From Pseudanabaena sp. Chao 1811 (GTDB taxonomy: Bacteria > Cyanobacteriota > Cyanobacteriia > Pseudanabaenales > Pseudanabaenaceae), in assembly GCF_027942295.1 (NCBI RefSeq), contig NZ_CP101416.1:2714501-2778500 (forward strand): DNA of 64,000 nucleotides, written 5' to 3'. Shown here piece by piece: positions 28,957 to 37,035 of the stretch. Position 1 is the stretch's first letter. Every line of letters begins with the position of its first letter. The notes under the pieces are model-generated. The model made no database searches, was not told where the DNA came from, and saw nothing but the letters and a program-made list of their open reading frames with translations. The position numbers were made by a program, and so were the translations under genes.

Positions 28957-29307
28957 TTAACTTGAGTGCATTTGACAGTATTTTTTAAGCAAGACGAATC
29001 GATCGCTAGCCTGTTGATGTCGCTTTTGCCAAGTAGCAGGATTACGAGCGGTTTGTAACATGCTTAAGTCCACACCCAACATTTTTAGCTGTTTATCAAT
29101 TTCTACTTGCAAAGATAAATTGGGCGGCGTGACCTCTAAATCAGTATTGATAATTTTGGTTTGAAAAAAAGCTTGGATTTCACGATGCGATCGCAACCAG
29201 TCTTTGGCGATCGCAGGTGCAGGATCTAATTGTGGGGCGATCAGTCCTTGTAATATTTCCAACTGGTGTTGCAAGGAATGAATTAAATATAAATAATCTT
29301 GGGTCAA
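28957..29307 (-). CDS. patD: PatD-family protein
   Basis: The 116-residue helical protein matches the heterocyst frequency control protein PatD family. The best-conserved part is EIDKQLKMLGVDLSMLQTARNPATWQKR (about residues 69-96), followed by RFVLLKKYC. PatD in Nostoc/Anabaena limits heterocyst frequency together with FtsZ-related functions; the family is also found in cyanobacteria without heterocysts, where its role is unknown. It shares a strand with ndhF, 212 bp away. Confidence 0.75.
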   Translation of the reverse strand: MTQDYLYLIHSLQHQLEILQGLIAPQLDPAPAIAKDWLRSHREIQAFFQTKIINTDLEVTPPNLSLQVEIDKQLKMLGVDLSMLQTARNPATWQKRHQQASDRFVLLKKYCQMHSS

Positions 29308-29611
29308 TGTGCTTGGGGCAATGTGAGGAACAACTACAAAAATTTCAAAAACAAAAGTGTCAAAAAGGTATCAAAAATTCACAAAGCTATTGTGGAAGAG
29401 TAAGCCGTTTAGGACGCTCTTGGAAATTAATTATCGCATGTTGTCTTCAAGCCTAGAGAAATTTTTGAAAGCGTGGCTTTGCCGTGCTTTCAAAAATTTC
29501 TCTGGTTTTTAATTCAGCGGAACGCACTGTAGCCATTAATTAAAGTTTAAGAATCAAGAGAAAAAGACAAAAATTTGTAAGATCTATAAAAAGCATACAG
29601 CATAAAAAATT
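29308..29611. other. 304-bp spacer with one long palindrome
   Basis: Divergent region between patD (-) and the first DUF4139 gene (+). A hairpin with arms of about 23 bp lies at 29455-29503 (AGAGAAATTTTTGAAAGC ... complement). I see no tRNA, ORF with codon support, or clear promoter; the rest is AT-rich. Confidence 0.5.
29455..29503. repeat. long palindrome in the patD-DUF4139 spacer
   Basis: Arms of 23 bases pair with two G-T pairs near the loop (GCGTGGC/GCCGTGC, TTT loop). It is followed by T residues (GGTTTTT). Between divergent genes it cannot be a simple gene-end terminator. Confidence 0.6.
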
Positions 29612-31882
29612 ATGTCAATTGCCAAGCTTAACTCCAAGATCGATAAGGTCAAAGTCTATGCAGAAGGCTCAACGGTGACACGCTTGGCAAGACTGACTGA
29701 CATCCCGTGGCAAAGTGGAGGCATCGGCGAAGATATCGAAGTCGAGATTGTTGGCTTACCCCTTGCGATCGATGATGCCAGTGTCAGGGTACGGATTGAG
29801 GCTGAACCGAGCAATCAGGCGATCGCTAATAACATTATTGTTACCGATGTCAGAGTGGGCTTGAGTGTCCCGCCTCCCGCTGAAATTCCATTTTCATCTC
29901 TAGAAACAGAAATCCAAACCGCCAAGGCTGAAGTTGCTCACCTAAAGGATTTGCAAGGTGCAATTAGTCTAGAGATGACCATTTTGCAAGAGTTGTATGT
30001 CCCCGATCGCCCCATTGGTGAAGAAGGCAAAACACCACCACCATCGCCAACAGGGGCAAGACTAGCGCTAGCAAATTTTAAGGATGAGCAGAAGAAACTT
30101 CGCTTCCAAGAAAAGCGGGAACTTCAAGAAAAGTTACGCAAGGCTCAGGAACACCTCGCTGACTTACAACAGAAACAATTCCTTGCCTCCAATGCTAATG
30201 TTGCTAAGGAACATGAACTTCGCAAAACCATTATTGCGCGTCTCCATATTGGCGATAGCCAAACCGCAGCACTACCCTCCCCTGATAGTCTGCAAATGGT
30301 TGTGGAATATTTTATCAATGGCGCAAGATGGACACCTACCTATGTTTGCTGCCTCAATAGTGCTACTAATACTGCCGCGATCGCTGTACGAGCCTTGATT
30401 GCTCAGCGCACAGGCGAGGATTGGAATGGCGTGCAGATCGAACTTTCTACGGCAACCCCGACAGGTTGGTGCGAGTTGCCCGAATTGCCTTCTTTACGCT
30501 TAGGGCGATCGCAAACATTGCCGAGTAAAAAGGCTTGGCGCAATCCCCCTAAAGGTGCAGAACTTCTCTTTGAAGACTACGATCGCCAAAAACAGAATTT
30601 AGATAACGATCGTGTCATTGAGTGGATTGATCTAGCTGGCGACCCCTTAAAGATCCCGACTGTCAATCAATTAACTGATATACCTAAATTTCCATTTTTT
30701 CAACGCATAGTCACTGATTTAGGAAGTTGGGAAGAGCAATATTCTTCTGAATCAACTGAGGTCTCCACAGCTTATAGTCCTATACCAGTGAATAGTGATT
30801 TTGGTATACAGGAAGAAGTACTTCAAAGTACTTTTAGTAAGTCTGCACCAACTTCGGAAAAGATGGCAGTGCGCTCTCGTCCAGTTCCATCGATGGTTAG
30901 AAGTTTAGATGCTCCGTCATCAATGATACCTCCTCAAGCGGATGAATATCGAGGTAGAGGATTTATGCCTCCGCCCGAACCACTTTTCGATCCCAGTAAT
31001 GATATCAAAAATTATGGATTAATGCGTTTAGCTGATCCTAGCAATACTAGACAACGCGGAAAATTAAGGATTCCTGATACTAGGACGCTCTATTTAGAAT
31101 CTCTTCAGCGTTGGCAGATGACGGTTAATTTTGAGATTGCGACAGTCTTGCAAACGGCTTTAGCTAGTACTTTTTGCAATCCAGTCCTCCCGCGTTTTGG
31201 CTCAAGTAATATTCGCAAGGAAGTTGGTAATTTTGACTTTGTTTATCTGGGGACTGGACGGATTGATGTGCCAGCCGATGGTCAGTATCATTCCGTTGCT
31301 CTATTACAAGAGAATGCCGAAATTGATATTCGCTATATCGTTGTACCGCGAGAAGATACTAATGTCTTCCGAATTGCTCAACTTCGCAATCCTCTGCAAG
31401 CACCCTTGCTGTCAGGACTTGCCGATATCTATGTGGATACACAATATATTCTCTCCACCACGATCGCGACAGTACCACCCAAGGGACAAATGGAATTAGC
31501 GTTGGGTGTAGAGCAATCAATCAAAGTTGCTCGTAATACCTCTTTCAAAGAAGTGCGATCGGGCATGAGTCTCGTTGCTTTTAATGAACTGCGTCACAGT
31601 ATTCATATTGCGATCGCCAATCGGATGAGTCGAGATGCCAAAATTGAAGTCCGCGAAAGGATACCTATCCCGCAACCTGATGCAAAGGTCGATGTAAATA
31701 TTACCCAAGTAACTCCCGAATGGGAAAAATACGAACAGCAAGAACGGAATGCGCCGATTAAAGGTGGCTATCGCTGGCGGCTTAATGTTCCCGCAGGTGA
31801 AGAAAGGGAATTGATCGCTGATTACACCATCAAGATATTTGTGGACAATGAGTTAGTTAATGGTAATCGGAGAGAGGAATAG
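29612..31882 (+). CDS. DUF4139 (mucoidy inhibitor MuiA-like) protein, first of a tandem pair
   Basis: The 756-residue protein begins with a DUF4140-type strand-rich domain (IDKVKVYAEGSTVTRLARLT) and has a coiled coil (about 95-200: LETEIQTAKAEVAHLKDLQG, RELQEKLRKAQEHLADLQQK). A DUF4139 domain then has VEYFINGARWTPTYVCCLN and IALRALIAQRTGEDWNGVQIELSTATP (about 230-280). A poorly conserved, low-complexity insert lies around 350-480 (PVPSMVRSLDAPSSMIPPQA). The C-terminal half holds the second part of the domain and ends in GGYRWRLNVPAGEERELIADYTIKI. The function is unknown; the name comes from a distant mucoidy effect in other bacteria. The next gene begins 2 bp after its stop. Confidence 0.8.
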   Translation: MSIAKLNSKIDKVKVYAEGSTVTRLARLTDIPWQSGGIGEDIEVEIVGLPLAIDDASVRVRIEAEPSNQAIANNIIVTDVRVGLSVPPPAEIPFSSLETEIQTAKAEVAHLKDLQGAISLEMTILQELYVPDRPIGEEGKTPPPSPTGARLALANFKDEQKKLRFQEKRELQEKLRKAQEHLADLQQKQFLASNANVAKEHELRKTIIARLHIGDSQTAALPSPDSLQMVVEYFINGARWTPTYVCCLNSATNTAAIAVRALIAQRTGEDWNGVQIELSTATPTGWCELPELPSLRLGRSQTLPSKKAWRNPPKGAELLFEDYDRQKQNLDNDRVIEWIDLAGDPLKIPTVNQLTDIPKFPFFQRIVTDLGSWEEQYSSESTEVSTAYSPIPVNSDFGIQEEVLQSTFSKSAPTSEKMAVRSRPVPSMVRSLDAPSSMIPPQADEYRGRGFMPPPEPLFDPSNDIKNYGLMRLADPSNTRQRGKLRIPDTRTLYLESLQRWQMTVNFEIATVLQTALASTFCNPVLPRFGSSNIRKEVGNFDFVYLGTGRIDVPADGQYHSVALLQENAEIDIRYIVVPREDTNVFRIAQLRNPLQAPLLSGLADIYVDTQYILSTTIATVPPKGQMELALGVEQSIKVARNTSFKEVRSGMSLVAFNELRHSIHIAIANRMSRDAKIEVRERIPIPQPDAKVDVNITQVTPEWEKYEQQERNAPIKGGYRWRLNVPAGEERELIADYTIKIFVDNELVNGNRREE

Positions 31883-31884
31883 CT

Positions 31885-33453
31885 ATGCAATCAACGGAAA
31901 TTCAAACCTTAGACCTCGATGCTCCTGTTACTACTGTCACCCTACTCGAAGATCGTGCCCAAGTACAACGCATTGGCAAAGCACAATTAACGGCAGGTTT
32001 GTGGCGAGTGACTGTCGATCGCGTTGCCCCTGTGATTTCCGATAAGTCCCTTCGTGCGCAATTTACAGGTGTTTTTAATGCAAGGGTCAACGATGTGCGC
32101 GTGCGTCGTCGTATATTAATCAAGGAGAGCGATCGCACAGGATTAATAGAGGATTTAAAAAAAGAATGGCGATCCCAATATGATCAGTACCAAATTCTCA
32201 CCGAAGATCGGCAATATCTCGAAGAACAATTTGAGCAAATTGGCATGATCTTAGCTAGAGCCTTGCAGGAGTTGCCCATTGATGCGGCTTGGGGACAGGT
32301 CGATCCGATGGCTTGGCGATCTCAACTACAGCCCATTTTCCAGAGGCTTCGCGATATTCGTAGCGAAATCCTCAATACTTACCACGCGCAAACACAACTT
32401 CAAGATGCGATCGCTCGATTAGTCAAACGCATCCAATCTGAAGCAAGCCCTGACACAATTTATATTGCTCGTGTGGAGGCAGATTTAGTGATCGCGCAAA
32501 CAGGTGAATATGAACTTGCCTTTGATTACATCGTTCCCAATGCTCTCTGGCGACCATACCACCAAGCCCAGTTACAAATGGGAGATAATTCACAATTAAC
32601 CTTCCGTACCGATGGCTGTGTCTGGCAAAATACAGGCGAAGACTGGCTAAATGTGGATTTAGTCTTTTCCACTGCTCGCGCTTCCCTTGGCACAGAGCCA
32701 CCTTTGCTAGCTGACGATCTGCTCAACATTCGGGAAAAATCAAAAAAGATTGCCGTAGAAATGCGCGATCAAACTGTCAAAACTACGGGTTTAGGAGCAG
32801 GAGCAAGGGCATCTGATACCGTCGATCTGCCATCGGTTGATGATGGCGGAGAAGTTCGCTCAATTCGGGCTACTCGTAAAGCCAATATTCCCTCCAATGG
32901 CAGACCATACCGTGTCCCCCTATTTCAATTTCAATCCTCTGCCAAAATTGGGCATATACTTATGCCCGAACTAGCGCTACAGGTTGTTCTTAAAAGTGAA
33001 CAGACGAATAACTCCAACTTACCAATTTTGGCGGGTCCCGTCGATCTTGTGAGATCTACGGAATATGTCGGACGAACGACCATATCTTTTATCGCCCCAC
33101 AAGAAAAATTTGCCCTTGGTTGGGGAACTGATGCGATGATGCGGGTTCAGCGTACTACATCTCAAAAACGGGATAAAAATCATCTTACTCAATGGAATAC
33201 CATTACCAATAGCATCAATATTTTTCTCTCGAATATTGGTGATGAAGTCAGAAAAATCGCCATGACTGAACGGGTTCCTGTCTCGGAACTAGAGAAAGTC
33301 AAGGTTGAAGTCGTACAAGATGAAACTAGCGATCGCCTTCAGCCTGATGCTAATGGTTTCTGTAATTGGCATTTACAACTTCCTCCCTATTCCCAAGCCA
33401 AAGTCACCCTAGTCTATAAAGTAGCTGCTGCTCCTGATGTAGAAGGTTTATGA
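31885..33453 (+). CDS. DUF4139 (mucoidy inhibitor MuiA-like) protein, second of a tandem pair
   Basis: The 522-residue protein has the same layout without the low-complexity insert: a DUF4140-like N-terminus (APVTTVTLLEDRAQVQRIGK), a coiled region (about 75-160), and DUF4139 (ADLVIAQTGEYELAFDYIVP, then ALWRPYHQAQLQMGDNSQLTF, then WQNTGEDWLNVDLVFSTARA). It ends with NGFCNWHLQLPPYSQAKVTLVYKVAAAP. The start ATG lies 2 bp after the previous stop with GAGG overlapping the upstream gene end, so the two are translationally coupled. The paralogues probably act together. Confidence 0.8.
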   Translation: MQSTEIQTLDLDAPVTTVTLLEDRAQVQRIGKAQLTAGLWRVTVDRVAPVISDKSLRAQFTGVFNARVNDVRVRRRILIKESDRTGLIEDLKKEWRSQYDQYQILTEDRQYLEEQFEQIGMILARALQELPIDAAWGQVDPMAWRSQLQPIFQRLRDIRSEILNTYHAQTQLQDAIARLVKRIQSEASPDTIYIARVEADLVIAQTGEYELAFDYIVPNALWRPYHQAQLQMGDNSQLTFRTDGCVWQNTGEDWLNVDLVFSTARASLGTEPPLLADDLLNIREKSKKIAVEMRDQTVKTTGLGAGARASDTVDLPSVDDGGEVRSIRATRKANIPSNGRPYRVPLFQFQSSAKIGHILMPELALQVVLKSEQTNNSNLPILAGPVDLVRSTEYVGRTTISFIAPQEKFALGWGTDAMMRVQRTTSQKRDKNHLTQWNTITNSINIFLSNIGDEVRKIAMTERVPVSELEKVKVEVVQDETSDRLQPDANGFCNWHLQLPPYSQAKVTLVYKVAAAPDVEGL

Positions 33454-33562
33454 GATTCAAAAAATCTTACTGAAGTTATCTATCAAGATCAGCGCTAGAA
33501 AAGCCTTTGAAGGCAATAATGCTTGAAGTAAATGCTTTAAAAGTAGCCAAGGAGCGAATTAT

Positions 33563-35413
33563 ATGCGATTCATCACACCAACTAGATTAATTAATGGATT
33601 CGGCATTTTTCTTTTATGCAATAGTTTTGCAACGATTGGTTTCACTAAAACTCCAGATCTATCAAGCAAAATTAAGATGGGAGGAATTCCTACTACTTGT
33701 CATTTACAAAGATTGCAAGCAATTACCAATCCTGTCAAACAGTTCCAGAGCTTTAATCGTCAATTAAGACGCTATCAAAAAACTAATCAAGATCACCTTG
33801 TGTTGCAGCTAGTTAATGGTATGGATAGGAAGCAATTTCCTGAATTGCAAGTAGAGGAATTAATGCAAGTTGCCTACCACTATCTAGAGACAAAGGATTC
33901 TGAAAAAGCCGTTTCTGTGCTTAATCAAGCATTTCAGTTACTCCAAACTGATTTGCCATCAACTAGCGATAGCGATCTATATAGACAGGCAATAACTTAC
34001 CCTTATAGAGAGAAGTATTATCTTTTAGAAAATTTAGGAATGCTTTTTATCGAGTTAAAACAGCCAGAACTAGCAGAGGCAGCTCTTTTACAAGGACTAA
34101 GTATTAAACAACAAAAACTCAATGAATCGCCTAGAGACAAGGTTGAGTATATGGTGAAGATTGCCAGAGAATTGTTTGCCTTGGGCAAGCAAGAAAAGGC
34201 GATCGCCCTGTTAGATAAGAGCTTAGAAATCACCCAATCTCTCAAAAAAAGTAATAGCGGTAGAGATATGCAAGAATGGCTAACCTTACTGAACAATCTC
34301 AGTTGGGAATATCGCGCGTTGGGAAAAGTTGGCAAAGCTGAGCAATTATTTGCCCAAAGCTTTGACTATGCCAACTCCTTTGGTAACCCATTAAGTAAAG
34401 TCTGGTGGCTATCGATAATTGCCGAAAGAACTTACTTGCCTCCTTCTGAATTAGATTCTAGCGATGAACGTCAAGCTAAATTGAAGCAGATATTTGGCAA
34501 AATTTTACAGACTGTACGCGCGCATCCGACCACTGAGATGACTAAATTTATTGCCTATGTGTTAGCCGCAGAATGGTTGCAGTTTTCAGGGGTGGAATCG
34601 GCAATGCAGATAGTCAATACTGTTGCTGATCCAGTAGAACGATTTAAAGTTGTATCCCCCATTTTAGAGAATATTCGTAGCGACAATGTTGACAAAGACA
34701 TCGATCTGCTTGTGCCGTTATTACAAGAAGTAGAAGCGATAGCGCGAACAATTCCCTCAACTACTGATCGCGATCGAGCTTGGAGTGTTATTGCTAATAC
34801 CTATGCCAAGCTAGGTCAATCTCAAACAGCTTTACAGACGATTGAGCAGATCCAATCGGTGGAGCAGAAACAACAGACTTTGATTGATGTGGCAGATAAC
34901 CTAGCCCGAAATCTCCAGCCAGATTTAGCGCTCAGTCTGGTCAAGAATATATCCAATGAGTTAGTGCAACAAGTTGTATATGACTCAATTCAGGCTTATC
35001 TCAAAAATGGAAAGCTTGAAACTGCCCTAAGTCTAAAAGATCGTTTATCCCTAACTTATCGAGATTTTGTCTTGAAAGATCTAGCCCAAGCTTTCGCTAA
35101 GTCTGGAGATACCACCCAAGCGCTGAAACTATTGCAACAAATCACCGAAGCTCGCTGGCGACCTGAGTCCTTTATTTTAATTGTCAATCAATCTCTTGAT
35201 GTCGGCGATCTGGAGCAAGCCTTGTTTTTTGCTCAACAGATGCCTCAGTCTTTAGAACCAGATATTTCTTCCAAGGCTTCGTTATTAGAAGAAATTGCGA
35301 TCGCTTATGCGGAATCAGGGCAATACGACAAATCTCTGCAAGTATCGCAATCTCTCCCAGATCGATCCATATCTCAACTAGTAACCTGTGCCAAGGGACA
35401 TGCAGGAAAATAA
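33563..35413 (+). CDS. secreted or periplasmic TPR/helical-repeat protein
   Basis: The 616-residue protein has a likely signal peptide (LINGFGIFLLCNSFATIGF, cleavage uncertain). Tandem helical repeats follow: EKYYLLENLGMLFIELKQPE (TPR-like, about 150), QEKAIALLDKSLEI (about 210), and a second block of about 38-residue repeats (LALSLVKNISNELVQQVVYD, LETALSLKDRLSLTYRDFVL, TTQALKLLQQITEARWRPES, LEQALFFAQQMPQSLEPDIS, YDKSLQVSQSLPDRSISQLV). No catalytic motif is seen. It lies 110 bp downstream of the DUF4139 pair on the same strand. Its TAA stop codon is inside a 29-bp-arm hairpin. Confidence 0.7.
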   Translation: MRFITPTRLINGFGIFLLCNSFATIGFTKTPDLSSKIKMGGIPTTCHLQRLQAITNPVKQFQSFNRQLRRYQKTNQDHLVLQLVNGMDRKQFPELQVEELMQVAYHYLETKDSEKAVSVLNQAFQLLQTDLPSTSDSDLYRQAITYPYREKYYLLENLGMLFIELKQPELAEAALLQGLSIKQQKLNESPRDKVEYMVKIARELFALGKQEKAIALLDKSLEITQSLKKSNSGRDMQEWLTLLNNLSWEYRALGKVGKAEQLFAQSFDYANSFGNPLSKVWWLSIIAERTYLPPSELDSSDERQAKLKQIFGKILQTVRAHPTTEMTKFIAYVLAAEWLQFSGVESAMQIVNTVADPVERFKVVSPILENIRSDNVDKDIDLLVPLLQEVEAIARTIPSTTDRDRAWSVIANTYAKLGQSQTALQTIEQIQSVEQKQQTLIDVADNLARNLQPDLALSLVKNISNELVQQVVYDSIQAYLKNGKLETALSLKDRLSLTYRDFVLKDLAQAFAKSGDTTQALKLLQQITEARWRPESFILIVNQSLDVGDLEQALFFAQQMPQSLEPDISSKASLLEEIAIAYAESGQYDKSLQVSQSLPDRSISQLVTCAKGHAGK

Positions 35414-35470
35414 GGAACCGATTTTTTGTGGCGCGGCTTCGCCGCGCCACAAAAAATTTGGTTCCTTATT
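35409..35470. repeat. long palindrome (about 29-bp arms) with GCGAAGC-type cap
   Basis: Arms AATAAGGAACCGATTTTTTG (continuing TGGCGCGGC) and near-perfect complement, with a TTC loop; the cap reads GGCTTCGCC, which is GCGAAGC on the other strand. The left arm contains the stop codon of the preceding gene (35411-35413). Confidence 0.7.
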
Positions 35471-35625
35471 AAATCGCAGAACCCTAAGCGATCGCCATAA
35501 AAACAAGCGCTTGGCAAATGCGTGTATACTCAATTTGCCAAGCAAAAATCAATCACAGCCAAGTTTTGGAGTTTAGGGTTTGCCATAGACAAAAGTCCAA
35601 ATTGCGATAACAGATAAACTGAACT

Positions 35626-36420
35626 ATGCAGCTTAGATATATATTTCGCGTTGTTAAGACCATGTTCTTAACCTATTACGCCTACATGCTCGAATATCGT
35701 GCCGAGCTGTTTATCTGGTTACTATCTAATTCTCTGCCATTTATTCTCATGGGAGCATGGCTCAAGGCTTCAGAAAATGGCAGCTTTGGTATGACATCGC
35801 TAGAATTTATCCGTTACTTTCTCGCCGTATTTATCGTGCGCCAGTTTAATATTGTCTGGGTGATTTGGGACTTTGAGAAGGAACTCATTTCAGGTCAACT
35901 TTCCCATCGGCTATTACAACCCATCGATCCTTTTTGGCATCATTTAATCAATCACATTGCCGAGCGTTGGGCAAGATTACCGATGTTGGTGGTTTTGGTA
36001 GCATTATTTTTTATTCTCTATCCACAATCATTTTGGATACCTTCATTAGGAACTGGTTTACTCGCAGCATTTCTGGTGGCGATCGCCTTTTTATTACGCT
36101 TCCTAATTCAATATACCTTTGGAATGCTTGCCTTTTGGACAGAACGCGCTAGTGCGATCGAGCAACTCTGGTTTTTATCCTATATATTTCTCTCAGGAAT
36201 TATTGCGCCTTTAGAAGTGTTTCCACCATTAGCGAGGGATATAGTCCTATGGACTCCATTTCCCTATATGGTTTATTTCCCCTCAGCGATTTTAGTGGGC
36301 AAGGCGGTAAATATCTGGCAGGGAATTGGCGTAATGGGGGGATGGATGGCAGTTACTTTTGTAATCAATCGCTGGCTATGGCGTAAGGGTATCAAGCAAT
36401 ATTCAGGAATGGGAGCTTAG
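35626..36420 (+). CDS. ABC-2-type permease (DUF990/ABC2_membrane_6 family)
   Basis: The 264-residue protein has about six membrane segments. Family features are LTYYAYMLEYRAELFIWLLSN near the start, then VWVIWDFEKELISGQLSHRLLQPIDPFWHH (about 80-110), then FWTERASAIEQLWFLSYIFLSGIIAPLEVFPP (about 175-205), and TPFPYMVYFPSAILVGK (about 217). Such permeases pair with an ATPase and often a second DUF990 permease to export unknown substrates. No ATPase or partner gene is adjacent, so they must be encoded elsewhere. A decayed repeat element starts directly after its stop. Confidence 0.82.
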   Translation: MQLRYIFRVVKTMFLTYYAYMLEYRAELFIWLLSNSLPFILMGAWLKASENGSFGMTSLEFIRYFLAVFIVRQFNIVWVIWDFEKELISGQLSHRLLQPIDPFWHHLINHIAERWARLPMLVVLVALFFILYPQSFWIPSLGTGLLAAFLVAIAFLLRFLIQYTFGMLAFWTERASAIEQLWFLSYIFLSGIIAPLEVFPPLARDIVLWTPFPYMVYFPSAILVGKAVNIWQGIGVMGGWMAVTFVINRWLWRKGIKQYSGMGA

Positions 36421-36538
36421 AATCTAAGTAGGTAGGCATATATTTCTGCCCCCCCTTAATCCCCCCTTTGAAAGGGGGGAAACTTGAATCCTTTCAAGGA
36501 GGAGTTAGAGGGGGCAAAAAACTTCTCAAACACGTTCT
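36421..36538. mobile_element. decayed copy of the 10946-11086 MITE family
   Basis: The right end ACTTCTCAAACACGTTCT and the interior (CTTAATCCCCCCTTTGAAAG, then GGGGAAACTTGAATC, then GGAGTTAGAGGGGG) match the reverse complement of 10946-11086. The left terminal repeat is eroded. It begins immediately after the ABC-2 permease stop codon. Confidence 0.65.
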
Positions 36539-36561
36539 AAAAAAGTCGGCGATCGCTCTGT

Positions 36562-36795
36562 TTATGGTTGCTTGGTGCAAATTTGACTAGATGGCGCGAG
36601 AGGAGCCTCTTTAAAAGAGTGGATTAAATCGAGTTTTAAGCCAATGGAAGAGACAAGATATAACAATGTGTTGACAGTGATTAGGAATTTAATCAAGCGT
36701 TGAAAACGAGTCATGGGGAAGTTCTCCGTAAAGTTGACAATGCCATCATCGAAAAAATGACCTGAAACCTCCAGACGGGTTAAGGCAGATAGCAA
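36562..36795 (-). CDS. hypothetical ORF, doubtful
   Basis: A 77-codon frame with TTG start, encoding VSGHFFDDGIVNFTENFPMT and a hydrophobic stretch FLITVNTLLYLVSSIGL. I recognise no family. It lies between two repeat elements in the accessory region and has no clear ribosome-binding site. It could be a degenerate fragment of a larger gene. Confidence 0.25.
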   Translation of the reverse strand: MLSALTRLEVSGHFFDDGIVNFTENFPMTRFQRLIKFLITVNTLLYLVSSIGLKLDLIHSFKEAPLAPSSQICTKQP

Positions 36796-36830
36796 ACTTT
36801 TCTTAACTGCCTTTTCTGTCCTTTTTGAGT

Positions 36831-37008
36831 TGAGTTAAACTAAATCATCTTACGCAGAAGGTTAGTAAAGCCCTCACCCCTAGCCCCTCTCCCGCAGGAG
36901 AGGGGAACAAGAAAATAATTAAATCTTTCTCCCCCTCGCCTTGCGGGAGAGGGGGCTGGGGGGTGAGGGCAAATTTTCCATCTGTGTAAGGTGAGTTAAA
37001 CTAAATCA
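36831..37008. repeat. repeat element flanked by 17-bp direct repeats, upstream of the STAND gene
   Basis: The direct repeats TGAGTTAAACTAAATCA (36831-36847 and 36992-37008) flank a 144-bp segment. It has imperfect inverted ends (CTTACGCAGA / TCTGTGTAAG) and a CCCTCACCCCTAGCCCCTCT ... GGGGGTGAGGGC core. The core is shared with 46693-46795. The right direct repeat lies 28 bases before the STAND start codon, so the insertion reshaped the promoter region. Confidence 0.6.
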
Positions 37009-37035
37009 ACACAGTCAGCAAAACTTAGTTGGGTC

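Noticed and set aside
29217-29456. 79-codon plus-strand ORF
   Set aside because: Its first third is antisense to patD, and there is no ribosome-binding site or family similarity.
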